Below, in pieces: positions 9,322-20,409 of a DNA stretch of 64,000 bases. Position 1 is the first letter of the stretch; each line of letters starts with the position of its first letter. The stretch spans positions 1 to 64,000 of the forward strand of contig MTSL01000219.1 of the NCBI GenBank assembly GCA_002794465.1, read 5' to 3'. The translations under genes and the position numbers were made by a program. The notes under the pieces are model-generated. The model made no database searches. It was not told the origin of the DNA and worked only from the letters and a program-made list of their open reading frames with translations. This stretch comes from Paramicrosporidium saccamoebae. Taxonomy: Eukaryota > Rozellomycota.

Positions 9322-10564
9322 TCAATTAGAAAGAGACTCTTGCAGTACCTGGTGCATTGCAGCAAGCAATTTGGGAATCAGTCGACGCTGGCGTGGGATG
9401 GAATTGCATGCCACTTGAAGACAATCAAAGAGTAGTTGGCCCGCAGTAAAATCTTCTTCTGCGATCGTCTGTAACGCAAACTTGGACACGGGAATTGATC
9501 CATAGATGGTTTCTCCACTCAGCAGGATTGCAAAGGTAAAGGATCGTTTGATGGCCGGTAGACCTCCCTCCAAAGTCGATGACACGAGCAGTTTGGAGAG
9601 GATCGTGGAAAATGATGGCTTCATGGCGAGTGCTGCGAATATGTCATACATCTCGCCGACAAACAGTGTCCACCGCTCATTGCATTCGTTAGGATTTTGG
9701 AGGGGAATACTTCGACGGACACACCCTGATGCAAACATGTTGGAGAGTAGCGGATTAATAAACATTTCCTCCTCAGTCAATGGTTCCACAGTAGAAAAGG
9801 GTAACGAGTCCAACTCGGCAAATAGTTCCATCATCTGTGGGTAGTCCAAATCGGCCGACCTCACCAGTCGCAGAAATTTGAGCCAATTCGACACTCGCTT
9901 ACATTCAACCCACACTCCGAATCCATAGCGGTTCCTTACGTCGTTTTGATGCATGGAAAACCATTGTAGCGACACTTCCCCCAATGGGTCACGTCGTCCG
10001 TCCACCAACGAATATAACGACGGGAGAAACTCGTCATTCCGCGCCACATGCACTTGGGCCATCACATCAGCAAGTAAGAGACAGCACCGGAGACTTGTTG
10101 ACACCAACCAGCCAAGTACTGGCGACCGGAGTGCATCAATGCGCTGGATAGCCAGGCAGGTTAGCAGTGTATCGGCCGCTGAGGCGCCAGTCATCCAGGT
10201 TGTCATGAGCATGCGTAGACGACACACAAAGCCAAGTATTGTGGTCGGTGAGAGGGTGGCAGCTGCCACTGTGGATGTTGGGAGTACATTTTCCAGAATA
10301 TACTGACGATATGCTGCCAATGTCATGCCATTAACCCGCACCAGGCCGCGATCCATTTTGGGATGCATAAGCTATGCGCATTAGTCACATCGGGACAGGT
10401 ACGTCAATGCTGGAGACGGCCTCCACCAGATCATAATTTGGCGCCAGCTGCACTACGTCGCTGGGAACGGTGGTGGGAAAGACGGCGGAAAGGAACTCGT
10501 CGGTAATGTCAAAAAATGTGGGGTGCTGGTAGTCGTATTCGCTCATGACATGGGATGGCAACAT
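9322..10564 (-). CDS. MAK10: NatC N-terminal acetyltransferase auxiliary subunit Naa35/Mak10
   Basis: Exon 1 (10403-10564, 54 codons) joins exon 2 (9322-10371) across a 31-nt intron, 10372-10402; total 403 residues. Naa35 is the scaffold of NatC, which acetylates N-termini beginning Met-hydrophobic. The junction rebuilds the family signature ending in HPKMDRGL, matching the MDPKMDAG motif of Naa35. Next come the LTLPELIG-like segment, TWMTGASAADTLLTCL (human TWLEGHSLAQTVFTCL) and a C-terminal block corresponding to the QR.LPP/REEM region. It is shorter than the roughly 725-residue human protein and ends after the conserved core, so the C-terminal half is missing here. A second ATG at 10546 could be the true start. 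Confidence 0.85.
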
Positions 10565-10728
10565 GACGGTTCGACTTTATCAACATTAGACGCTCTATTT
10601 CAAAGATTATATTCTATAGAACAATACAGCATGAATTCTGTAGGCAGACATAAGGACCCAATAGTCAAAGCCTATATTGACGGAAGGGGACGGGGGTGAC
10701 GCCCAATAGACACTCTACGCCGCACACC

Positions 10729-11991
10729 ATGACGAGGTGGGGAAAGGAAAGCACTACAACCACAGCACGGCGTCATCCAGACCTGGAGGAACTGCCGCCC
10801 ATGCCTCGCGAATTCGAGACTGTATTTATGGATGCGGCCCAGCGTATCAAGGAACTCGCAAACAGCATCAAAGGTAGTTTTGCCTGTCCCACTCACCTCT
10901 GTAGACCAACGTAGTAAGAGCAGTATGCAGCATTTTGGAGGCGAGGATGAGGGTGGCCGCCGTGTTACTGCCGAACTCATCATCCCCGCCCACCGTGCCG
11001 GTCTCGTCATCGGTCACCACGGAGAGTCCCTCAAACGTATCGAGAAAATGTCACAGTGCAAAATCCAATTCGACCAACAATACACCAGCGATAATGAACG
11101 TCGAGTCATTATTGTGGGCGCTCCCGAGGATATTGAAGAGGCAAAGAAACTGGTGCTGGAAAAGGTGGATGATCCAATGAGCCGCTTCCCGTCAGTACAG
11201 GTTATGGTTCCACAGGGTCGAGTGGGTCTGATCATTGGAAAGGGTGGTGAGACTATTCGAGAGTTGCAAGAGAAGAGTGGNNNNNNNNNNNNNNNNNNNN
11301 NNNNNNNNNNNNNNNNNNNNNNNNNNNNNNNNNNNNNNNNNNNNNNNNNNNNNNNNNNNNNNNNNNNNNNNNNNNNNNNNNNNNNNNNNNNNNNNNNNNN
11401 NNNNNNNNNNNNNNNNNNNNNNNNNNNNNNNNNNNNNNNNNNNNNNNNNNNNNNNNNNAACTGCTCACTGGACAGTCTCGAGGCGGCTTCCTGGGCGGAA
11501 GTGGTGCGACGCTCACCGGTGGACGTGGTACAACCATCCAAATTCCAGAGACTTCAGTTGGGGCGGTGATTGGAAAGCGTGCCGAAACGTTGAGGACACT
11601 GCAGACCATGTCAGGATGTCGTATCTATGTGGAACCCAATCCGGCGGTTGGGAACTCTTCCTTCCGGAATGTGCATCTGACTGGTGCCCCCGAGCAAGTT
11701 GCCTATGCGCATCAGCTCATCATGGAAAAGGTGGCACAGAATGAGGGTGCTTACTACTCTTACGACCCTGCCCAGCCCTCTGTTATTTACCAGAATCCAA
11801 ACGAAATGTTTGCCGGCGCCGGCGCTACCGATCAGGCCACAGCGGCTGGCTACGATTATGCACAGTATTATTATCAATATTATCAGCAGCAGGCCCAGGC
11901 GGGAGGACAGCCCATGGATCCTGCCCAACAACAGACTTATGATTATGCAGCATATGCCCAATACTACGCCCAACAACAGCCGCCCCAATAG
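10729..11991 (+). CDS. Triple-KH RNA-binding protein (FUBP/PBP2-like), interrupted by an assembly gap
   Basis: Exon 1 is 10729-10873 and exon 2 starts at 10905 after a 31-nt intron. KH1 carries the GLVIGHHGESL loop and KH2 GLIIGKGGETI; KH2 is cut by 178 N at 11281-11458. After the gap comes a KH3 with GAVIGKRAETL, followed by a Tyr/Gln/Ala-rich tail of low complexity (YYQYYQQQ type). KH domains bind short single-stranded RNA or DNA; three KH plus a YQ-rich tail is the FUBP/KHSRP plan. The coding frame before and after the gap differs by one base given 178 N, so either the gap length is wrong or an intron lies inside it. The start ATG follows GC-rich sequence. Confidence 0.85.
11281..11458. 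other. Assembly gap (178 N)
   Basis: Run of undetermined bases within the KH-protein gene, hiding the end of KH2 and the linker to KH3. Confidence 0.99.
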
Positions 11992-12018
11992 ATAAACATT
12001 TATTGATTACTCTTTGTC

Positions 12019-12898
12019 ATGCTGCAGGATGAGAGTGATGTGGATTGGTTCCAGGCATTGCTGAACAGGAATAGACTCTGTGGCAATTTTGAGGATTCGC
12101 CATTCGTAGACGAATATTTGCAGTGTTTCCGACGAATCACTACCGATGACACTGAGCACAAACTAGTAGTATCCCGGAAGCTTCAAGAGGAAATTCCATT
12201 GTTGCTGGGAGCGACGGAGCGAGAAGGGAAACTGCTGGAGCTGCTGGGTGTTTCGCTTGACAAACTTTCCGAGTCTGAACTTGCCACGATACAGAGTACA
12301 GCCAAATTGATGGCAATGACAGGCGCGACTTCCATCACTGAGCTGATTGTGGCACTAAATGACATTTCCACTGACCATGCCCAAGCAGTGACAAATCTCA
12401 GCACTGCCCAGGTGCTACATTCCGAGGGGAATCGGGTTGAATCGGAAATTTCCACATTGGAGGCCAAACTCTCACAGTAGCTCCTCCTGCGTCTCTCATA
12501 TGGTAGAGCTCACAACGAATTTGTCGGTTGGGGGCAGCGCGACTGCGAATTGGGCATCAAAGAACTGAAGGTGGCTACCGAGACGGTTCTGCAGAAACGC
12601 GAAGAATATCAATTGCGGTTGCAGAGGCTGCACAGTGTATGGCAGGAGCGGCATGGCAACAGGGAGCCGCCAGTGGTCAGATTGGCGGATTGCGCTGCAC
12701 AGATTCTCGACAAAAGGGGTCAGCTAAAGAGCATTGAAGAGGCACTGCAGCCGTATAACCAACTGCCGCCCGACATATCGCTGGCCTCGGTGGAGGTGGA
12801 ACGGGCCCGACAGGAATTGGTATGGTCTGATTACTTATAATGGCTTGTAGGAACGGCTCCTGTCTCATCGAGATTCGCTGCTGCGTAATTTTCGCTAG
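12019..12898 (+). CDS. HAUS1: Augmin complex subunit 1 (HAUS1-like)
   Basis: Exons 12019-12476, 12507-12819 and 12851-12898 (introns of 30 and 31 nt) give 272 residues; human HAUS1 has 278. HAUS1 is a coiled-coil subunit of augmin, which recruits gamma-tubulin to spindle microtubules for branching nucleation. Matches from memory: an early W-x-x-x-L segment (human AAWLKKIF); VALNDIS in the place of human AVNDLTSDL; a GIKELK segment for GIKAAEEQL; and the C-terminal PYNQLPPDISLASVEVERARQEL for SYLDLMPNPSLAQVKIEEAKREL. Sequence is charged and Leu-rich throughout, as for coiled coils. It starts 28 bases after the KH-gene stop on the same strand. Recognition rests on collinear pattern, not an alignment score. 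Confidence 0.75.
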
Positions 12899-12919
12899 AA
12901 CCCACTAAGCTGTACAGAT

Positions 12920-14264
12920 TTATAAGAATTGTTTAAGGATTCGGGCTACTATAGGACTCAGCATTGACTGATCTTTGCGAAGTGTCTTCATCAAAACCGC
13001 CATCGAACCCGCCAGCAGCAAAATCTCGCCATGGGGAATGTTCCTTGCCCATCCCTTCTCCACCAAACCCCGATAAAAGGCCACACCCGCTCTCGGCAAC
13101 ATCTATAGAAATTAGAGAGAATGCAGACACCATACATATAGGGCAAGTTCGGCACGACGGGGCTTCTTTTCAATGAATATGCTGCCCGCCGAGATAAAGC
13201 CCATCCACCAAAATGCCATTTTCCATTCACCAGTGATCACACCCGCCTCCATCAGGTTCCGCTGCGCACACAGCATGGCCTGGAATATAAAGACGTAGGT
13301 GGACATGAATGCGGACGATTGTGCACCGTTACGGACAGCATTTAGCAGGGTCTCGTTTATTCGGGCAAGTGATTTTGTGAATTTGAAGAGCAGGGGAGGG
13401 ATGAGGTGAAGCGAAAAGTACATGGGAAAGACCATCTTAAAATTAGCATAAAGAACCCAGAGGATTCGATCCCAGCATGAACGCCCAGGATGGATAAGTG
13501 AGCAGGTCAGCGTGTCACAGCTTCCCATGAGGGGAGGAATCTCAACGCCCCGAGCAGCATGTTTGCTCACCAGTCCCCCAAAAATGCTCATATCCATATA
13601 GCCGGACCGGATCTTCCTCTGGAAGAGCTCAATGACGGCCGGATCCATCTGTGTGACTTGTGTCAGAAAGTGACTGTACGTAGGATCAACCGTCTCTGGT
13701 CGAACCACAAAATTGTAAACCGCCTGTCCAGAACAAAGTGCAAATACTGCCGCATCTCCGAAATATGCTATTGGATCCAGACGAGGATGTTTGCGCTGGA
13801 AATTGCTCCACGCACTTGCCATGGCACGCACCACCAAATATTGTGCCAAAATCCACCGAGTGCTCTCTTTCTCCACTACAATTGCCAATGATCCAACCAG
13901 TCCCCCAACAAAGGCATTCCAGCTGTCCTTCCCACGGCGACGCTCCAATGTCCGCTCCACGGCCTTGAAGAGGGCAAAATAGAGAGCGACAAAGGATCCG
14001 AAGCGAATCGCCGTCCCACCAAAAGAGATCCGCAGTGCTCCCAAAATGTTCAATCTACCAGTTAATCCTCCATCGATGGTACTGTTTGGAACGGAGCAGC
14101 TTGATGAGGTGCGGCAGGAAGCCTACTCCGCCCCGAACGGCCCAGGCGAGACAAAAGTCACGCAGCAGCGTTCGCAGAAAAATAAACAGGATCTTCCGCT
14201 TTTCCTCTCCCAAACAACGTGCCTGATCCACCAGCTGATGGAGACGTGACTCCACATTGCCCAT
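12920..14264 (-). CDS. TMEM135-like multi-pass membrane protein
   Basis: Three exons: 14083-14264, 13136-14054 and 12920-13102, with introns of 28 nt (14055-14082) and 33 nt (13103-13135), giving 427 residues (human TMEM135 about 458). The centre carries CSLIHPGRSCW, fitting the Cys-rich C-x-x-x-HP-x-x-x-C signature of the TMEM135 N-terminal domain. Two Gly-rich stretches resemble Tim17/22-type membrane segments (GGTAIRFGSFVALYF; GGLVGSLAIVVEK). TMEM135 proteins act in peroxisome and mitochondrial dynamics and lipid handling. Its stop is 21 bases from the HAUS1 stop (convergent). Confidence 0.75.
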
Positions 14265-14313
14265 TAGAACACAAAAACGATTAATCTCGATTTTTTCTTA
14301 ATTTCCCGCCAAG

Positions 14314-14703
14314 ATGTGTAAGCATATCCCCAATGCGCAGGTACGCGGGTGCATGTATTGACGGTAGGCCTCAATTAGAGCAGCATGTTGCAAGCGGTGG
14401 TTCGACTGCACGCAATGTCATGAGGAGATTAGCGACCATGAGCTTTTCAAGACGATGGAGTTGATTGTCGCCTGTAAAAAGTGCAAAAGGGTCTTTAAGA
14501 AGGATTTGACGTATGTGTCCTTGGGGAGCTGATGGTGTAGCGCAGAAATGGAAGAATCGGACGAGTTTTGTCCCCATTGTGACAATCATTTTGTGATTGA
14601 GGTGCAAGAGGCACAGCCCGTCATCACGTTGGAGGGGGATGACCCGCGCATTATGCGAGATCACAGAATGCCCCAACATAGTGTCGAGGTTGAAGATTTA
14701 TAA
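14314..14703 (+). CDS. Small CHY-type zinc-finger protein
   Basis: Exons 14314-14340, 14368-14510 and 14541-14703, introns 27 and 30 nt, 110 residues. It begins MCKHIPNAQASIRAACC followed by KRWFDCTQCHEEISDH, then ACKKCKRVFKKDL and EFCPHCDNHFVIE. This C-x-H ... CC ... C-x-x-C-H ... H ... C-x-x-C ... C-x-x-C pattern is the CHY zinc finger, which binds several zinc ions. Stand-alone CHY proteins of this size are conserved in fungi but poorly characterised; yeast Hot13, a mitochondrial zinc chelator, is a distant relative. Head-to-head with the TMEM135-like gene, 49 bases between starts. Confidence 0.88.
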
Positions 14704-14839
14704 TTTAAAGTACATAAACGCTCCAGTTTCATGAAATGACTATTATATACGTAAGCGGACCAGTCTCATGACTATAGTTCAAATAACCACTTCCCAGTTT
14801 CACGGCTACAAAGTACATAAATAACCCAGTCCATCCAGG

Positions 14840-16012
14840 TCAGGACTTGTTGGCGAATATGAGAAGGAGCCGGCGTCGAACGCTCGTCTTGACCTGATCA
14901 ATACGATCCTTAATTAACAAGTAGATTCCCTTCTTTTCCTCAACTGGCGCTCGTTCTATAATCTTTTGCAGCACATAATTGGCATATTGATCAAACGCCA
15001 TTCTTCTCCAAATATCCGTATCGGATAGATGCTCCCTGACCAGCTGTCCAATCCGCTCAGAAGATACAACATCAGTAGCCTACCATTAGACACAGTCTTG
15101 CAATAACCTTTTCGACTACATTGGATCCATACTTGTGCAGAAACAGCTGGTCAAAGTTGTCTATCACTTTGGTTGCACACTCTTGGCGGCCATTTGCGTC
15201 CGACACATCCATGCAATGTTGCAGGACATAATTTCCATATTGATCCTAACAAGTCAGGGGGAATTATTAGCTCGTAGTACTAAAGCAAGCTCGACTACGT
15301 GTTCCAAGAGCTTGGTGTGAAGGTTTGGACAGGATGCAGACAGCTTTTCAAGACACTTTTTCAACAAGCAACATCCGAATCGATCGGTGCCAGCCTGCAT
15401 AATGTTTTCTTCCAAATATCCGGCAATAAACTATGTCCATCAGTTTTCTGGACCCTGAGTACATGGCAATCATCTGCAGTGTGCGTGTCAATATATTGCT
15501 GCAGAATAGTAGCGCCATACGGACATTTGAGCATACTGGCCATATCGCGTGCTAACGCATCCTGTATCATCATTTTCTTCACCATATAGCCACATCTGTA
15601 ATGACTACCTGTTTCGGACTTTGTAACATTGACACTAGCGAGCTCAGCACACAGGATCCATGAAGATTGCCCTGGATTCTTGGAAATGTGCTAGGAGCCA
15701 ATATCTCTGCCAGCATTCTGGTCTGCAAGCACTCACTCGCTGTTTCAAAAACCTTTTGACAAACATAGTTCCCATAGGTATCTAGAGTTACCACCGTGAC
15801 AGAGGTCAGCTACTTGTAACATGGCTGACAATGTTTGGCATCATGGCTTCGGCAGTAGCAGCTGCAGCAAACAGCTGTTTGTCCTGAATAAACTGTTGCA
15901 CAATCCTGCATCCACTCTGTTGCCCCAGTTGGCTACGTAGGACTTCTATATGCAACCCTCTCGCGCTTGCATGAACTGTACCTATTAGTATGGAATGGTT
16001 GAGTGGGTCCAT
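14840..16012 (-). CDS. Pumilio-family (PUF) RNA-binding protein
   Basis: Six exons deduced: 15814-16012 (start uncertain), 15609-15781, 15463-15576, 15281-15430, 15108-15245 and 14840-15079. Introns are 32, 32, 32, 35 and 28 nt. Consecutive PUF repeats are visible: QSGCRIVQQFI, NTYGNYVCQKVFE, CPYGATILQQYI, DRFGCCLLKKCLE, DQYGNYVLQHCMD, KYGSNVVEK and DQYANYVLQKII. PUF proteins bind mRNA 3' UTRs and usually repress translation or recruit the CCR4-NOT complex, whose NOT1 scaffold is also in this window. The frame is open upstream of 16012 for about 45 codons without an ATG, so a further 5' exon is likely around 16150-16190. Some repeat residues depart from consensus. Confidence 0.88.
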
Positions 16013-16199
16013 AAAATCGTCAAGAGAGACATCTTCCAGGAAAGATTCTCGGGTACTTATGACATCTACAGCTGGTCTACTGGTGAACGCATTGTTGTAC
16101 CAGTCTCGGTCTTGAACAACGAAGCAAAGGAAGATGTCTACTTGTCAACTCATTCAACACAATAGTACTCTCGAGTGCATGACTCTCCAAATTTAGAAG

Positions 16200-16700
16200 T
16201 GCAAATTTGTTGAAATGTTATGAACGCCGCCGTCCAATCACGGGCTGCATGGCCATGGACCAATCGGGCGTGGCTTTGCGTGACTATAATTGGCCGACGC
16301 CAGGAACTGGACAACAGGCGACCGTCTGTCTGCTGAGCTTGTTGTGTATGTTATCCAAGTATTTAATGTGTCGTTTATGCGCCCTGGGTGCCTGTTAGAT
16401 ACTCTTGATAGCGAGGACTAGCCTCAAGATGGTGTAGTTGATAGCGGAGGTAGAGGTCTGGGAGTGACTGACAATGATAGCTGATGCTCTGGTAGCTAGA
16501 AGTAGACTAGATAGCGGTACAGATTTCGCAACTGACGTGCTAGGGATCGTCATTTCCGAGTGAACTCTTCTCAATGTCCATATAACACGGTCAAGTCTCT
16601 TATGATGCCCACACTGTTGTGTAGATGTAGTAGCCTTCCTGACCAGGAGGCAACGATACAAGATTAACAGGTACACCCGTAGTCGTGGGTACTGCTAGAG
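16200..16700. other. Gene-poor region
   Basis: Only short unrelated ORFs. No recognisable domain, tRNA or splice-linked exon series seen. Confidence 0.45.
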
Positions 16701-16713
16701 TAGAGGCACTCAA

Positions 16714-16866
16714 GATCAGTGCGAGGTTAATAATAATGAGACGGTCGCCGCCTCGCACTGATCAGGAAGCACATCCGAAAAAACGGCTAGCCACCTCCTG
16801 GATGTGCAAGCCTTAGGAGGGCGTTTTTGGATCTGGTTCGGCCTGGTATGAAGCCGAGCCAGATCC
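16714..16866. repeat. Cluster of strong inverted repeats (hairpins)
   Basis: Perfect 13-bp inverted repeat 16714-16726 / 16751-16763 (GATCAGTGCGAGG), then CACATCC 16770-16776 / GGATGTG 16800-16806, overlapped by CCTCCT/AGGAGG, then GGATCTGG 16829-16836 / CCAGATCC 16859-16866 extended by TCGGC/GCCGA. Such density is not seen elsewhere in the window. Could be a structured RNA or a decayed palindromic mobile element. Confidence 0.7.
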
Positions 16867-16913
16867 TCTAGCGCATTCCGACTTGGATTCTCTAGTGCGA
16901 GGATATGTATCAT

Positions 16914-17300
16914 ATCAACGAAACTGAAATGTCCCCAATGGTCATATTGTCGCGTAGTGGGGATAATACCACGGCCCAGTTTAGGTGAGAAGAGAATTTA
17001 TTCAGTCAATCCAACGACCCATTTATAGTCTCACAAATAACATAATCCTCAAATGGTAAAGATCTCATTATTCTTGATCGATTGTTCTGGTTATCCCTTC
17101 TCCAAACTAGGGAACTATTTCCAAAAGACATGCTAATCAGTCTTCTATGTCACAGTATCAACGAAATTGAAATGTCCCCAATAATCATAACGAAACTGGA
17201 ACGTCCCCAATAATCGTAACAATGAAGCTGGAATGTCCCTAATAATCATAACAACAAAGTTAGAATGTCTTCAATAATCATAACAACGAAACTGTAATGC
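16914..17300. repeat. Tandem array of ~32-bp AT-rich units interrupted by a mobile element
   Basis: Units of the form AACGAAACTGAAATGTCCCC followed by AATAATCATA occur once just before the element at 16948 and about five times after it (17157-17300), with increasing divergence. The element appears inserted into the array. Confidence 0.75.
16948..17154 (+). mobile_element. Dispersed TG...CA element, copy A (207 bp)
   Basis: Begins TGTCGCGTAGTGGGG and ends CTATGTCACA. Internally it shares with copy B a CATTTATAG/TATTTATAG box, TCACAAATA and AGGGAA.TAT segments, and an ACTAATCA/GCTAATCA stretch. Flanking tetranucleotides ATAT/GTAT do not match exactly. No ORF. Confidence 0.65.
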
Positions 17301-17362
17301 CCAGCAAAAGGGTTGGTGTTACAAATCTCTCAAGTTAACAAAACAATTTTGACGTAAAGTTC

Positions 17363-18882
17363 ATGGCGGCTGATGAGGAGACACCCTTTGAAGTGTTACT
17401 CCAATTCAGCAAATTTTTAGAGGCGCCTGCAAATGTAAAGACGGCAAAGAGCTCGTTGGTCTTGTGCATACAAAACCCTGAACTGGCGGAAGACATTATC
17501 GAACGGTCTGTAGACTCGGTCCAACAGGACCCGAAGAATAGACGGCCGATCCTTCAGTTTATGGCAACTCTATATGAACACCCGGAGGCAAAAAGCTTTC
17601 GACCGATCATTGAGAGGAGGTACCGGGACCTTGTTGATATCGGGCTACGGGGCACATCCCCCTCGGTGGTTAGGAATGCCGCCAAGGGGCTAAAGACTTT
17701 ACTGCAGGCCTTTGACGACACATTCCAAGGCGAATGTGGTGATTTGAACGCTTCCATAAATGAGGCCATTGGACTGTACATTGTGGTTGCGTTTCTAATT
17801 GTGTCTAGGACTGAAGCCGAACAAAAATTTAATCAGAACAAGCAATCCGTGCTAGAAGCCATTGAGCGGGAACGTGAAAATGTATATAACCCACTCGGCT
17901 TCTCATATTGTCTAGCATAAAGCGCTGAGAGTAAGCTGCTGGAGTCGCCCTGAAGACGAGACGCCGGAGGAGGAATTTTTGTCGTTTTACAAAAAATCAG
18001 CTGGTCTCTCTGATTCAGATTTCCGACAGGCCAAGAATAATTTAGCATTATTCTGTCAGGTCAATGGACTGGAAAAGACTGAGCATCCTGTCGTTGTGGT
18101 GAATCTTGATGAAGTGATGCCTTTTATCCCCGAGCTTCGAGACAGTCGAGATTCAAAGGTCCGCCATACTGCTGAAGACTTTTACTCGGTTGTCAAGGAG
18201 ATTGCTCATTTTTGCTTCTTCTATTCGGATTTGCGCGATTTTGAACAGCCACACACTGAGTACTATTGCGAGGATGATGACGGACGGAAGCTGAATGACT
18301 ACGACTTTCAAAGCGATGAGCTTGCATTGTTTATCAAAGACTCTTCTATCCCCTACACGCACAAGTTTTACCGCGAAAGGGCATATAGGAATCGTCTAGC
18401 AGCATATCGATACGACCACAACAGGGAAATTGTGAATATCATCCCGAGAGAGTTGGAGCGTGATTGCAACCGATGTAGGCAGGATTGTGATCATCTTTTC
18501 GGAAAAGTATTTTCCAAGATGAAGCACTCTTTGACGACATTAAGATCACTGGGAGTTGAAATGTGCTTCCTAACCAAAGTTCACCTTAGTCTAGCCTTGG
18601 CAATCAATGTTGCGCTCGACATCAACACTGTCGTGCCATCCCAGTCGCTGTACTCTACCAGCAAATATGATGTAGACTGGGGATTCTCAGCTATTAGACA
18701 AAAGTACGGCGATGGGCGTAAATACATTATTGCTGGCCGATCTAAAGCAAGCAGTCGATGCGCTGAAAAGGTGGGAAAGGCATCATTGGATCTTAATAAT
18801 TTAGTTTGGTTGGAAGTATTTGGAGGTGCGACACCCAGAAGACTTTGGCAAGCTAGTCCAGGAGTTGAGGACGGCTGAATAG
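17363..18882 (+). CDS. CTK3: CTD-kinase gamma subunit (Ctk3-like) with a long unrecognised extension
   Basis: Exon 1 (17363-17775) encodes a helical N-terminus beginning PFEVLLQFSKFL, as in the CID-like domain of Ctk3. Exon 2 (17809-17881) and exon 3 from 17916 (introns 33 and 34 nt) rebuild RERENHKALR followed by an acidic EEEF..FYKK segment, the C-terminal Ctk3 signature (yeast RELHKRSKE...). Ctk3 is the scaffold of the CTDK-I kinase that phosphorylates RNA polymerase II. The frame then stays open for about 280 more codons that I do not recognise. A 34-nt intron (18771-18804) would give a neat final exon ending at 18882; without it the stop is 18878. The extension may be a fused or separate gene starting near 18117. 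First part fairly sure, second part unknown. Confidence 0.6.
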
Positions 18883-18931
18883 ATCGGCTCAGAGAATTTA
18901 TTCGTCTATATTATGATTTGTGTATTGTTCT

Positions 18932-20409
18932 CTACGAATCTGTCTCCACGGTTTTTGCATCTAACGGAGTGCCCGTAGTCTCTCCCAAATTGTAAGCCAC
19001 GTACACGAAGCCTGCTGCGGTGATAACGGCCAGTGTTGCGTAGAGATACAAAGGATGCGCAGCGTGAATTATGGGCCAAAATGCTGTGACGGCGAGAATC
19101 TTAAAGGTGCCAGCTACGCCCATTGAGAGGGCCAAACCCTTTCCCCTGATGGCAGAAGGGAGTATTTCTGCAGAGACGACCATGGGGAGCGGCCCAATGC
19201 CAACGCTGAAGAACATTCGGTTTAGAAAGATGCCAAAAAGCGAGAGATGGGTGCATATATGATGGGGATGGACCTGCATCACAGCGGCCAGGATTAAGAG
19301 ACTGGCAGATATTCCGGCGAGGCTGATGAGAATTGGCCCTTTCCGGCCGATACTGTCGAGATTATGCACGACGAGCCAGATTACGATTATTTGAGGCAGC
19401 ATGGATAGAACTCTATAGAATATTAGTAGCTGTAATATATTGCTTACGTCATGCCGATTGACATTTCCCGAACAAATCCCAAGTCGTGGAGAATGATGGA
19501 AGAGTAATATGTAATAATGTTGTTCCCCGATAGCTGCTGTAGGAGGTGAAGAATCAAGGTGACCAGGACCGCGTGTCGGTTTTCCTTCTTGACCAGATCA
19601 CTGAACGAACTTTGCTTTTGCGTTTGTTGACCAGCATAGTCCTTGAGGATTTGAATTTCCTTTTGCAGTTGCTCATCTTCTCCTGGTCCGTAGGTTGTCT
19701 CCAATACTTTCAGGGCCTCCTCCTCTCTCCCGTGGAGCACCAACCATCTAGGCGACTCTGGAAGAGAAATCAGCGTAGTCACAATCGCGGGAATATGCAG
19801 TACTGCGCCGATCAAAAATACTATTCGCCAACTGATCGTCTTGTCGAGGTAAATGACAATGGGCAGCGCACAAAGGTTTGCCAAAATGCCGCCGATCCAT
19901 CCGGCCAGTTCGCCGTACCCTTGGAGGGAGCCACGAATTTTGCTTGGTGAAATCTCTGCTAAAAACAAACCAGCTCCCACCGAATTCAATCCTATGGACA
20001 GCCCAGTGAACAGTCGGCCAATGATGATGGCCCAAGTACCTGGGGCAAAGGCCGACAAGACGGCTGCCAGCAGTCCGATCACAGCACTGATTACTAATAT
20101 GGGCCGTCTGCCCAGCCGGTCGCCTATCACTCCACTTGCCAAATTTCCAAGCAACATACCTAGGAGAATCACCGAAACAATCAAGGTGGTCTCCAACACG
20201 GAGAGCTCATAGGAAAACGGAATATACAAAATCACAGCCGAGAGAAGACCAATCATATATCCACTGTAGAACGTTGTAATTGAGACTATTATGGTGTATT
20301 TGTAACATGCCCATGGGTATCCCGGCGGATCCACACCGGGTGGGTTGTCCGTCATACCGAAACTGGACTGGCGTGATGCAGATATAGAGGGCCTATGCTG
20401 ATTGGACAC
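18932..20409 (-). CDS. MFS sugar transporter 1
   Basis: Exons 19448-20409 and 18932-19412, a 35-nt intron, 480 residues. Twelve hydrophobic segments in two halves. Sugar-porter signatures: GDRLGRRP after TM2, LAEISPSKIRG after TM4, PESPRWL before the central loop, LLQQLSGNN in TM7 and AEILPSAIRGKG near TM10. The family moves hexoses or polyols across the plasma membrane. Next to a second, diverged transporter on the same strand (tandem duplication). Substrate cannot be told from the sequence. Confidence 0.92.

Noticed and set aside
16207-16398. 63-codon plus-strand ORF near the Pumilio 5' end
   Set aside because: No family, no signal peptide, no splice partners; composition like random frame.
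17942-17971. A third intron in the Ctk3-like gene
   Set aside because: The 30-nt segment has GT-AG ends but also reads through in frame and better matches the spacing of the Ctk3 C-terminus when kept.
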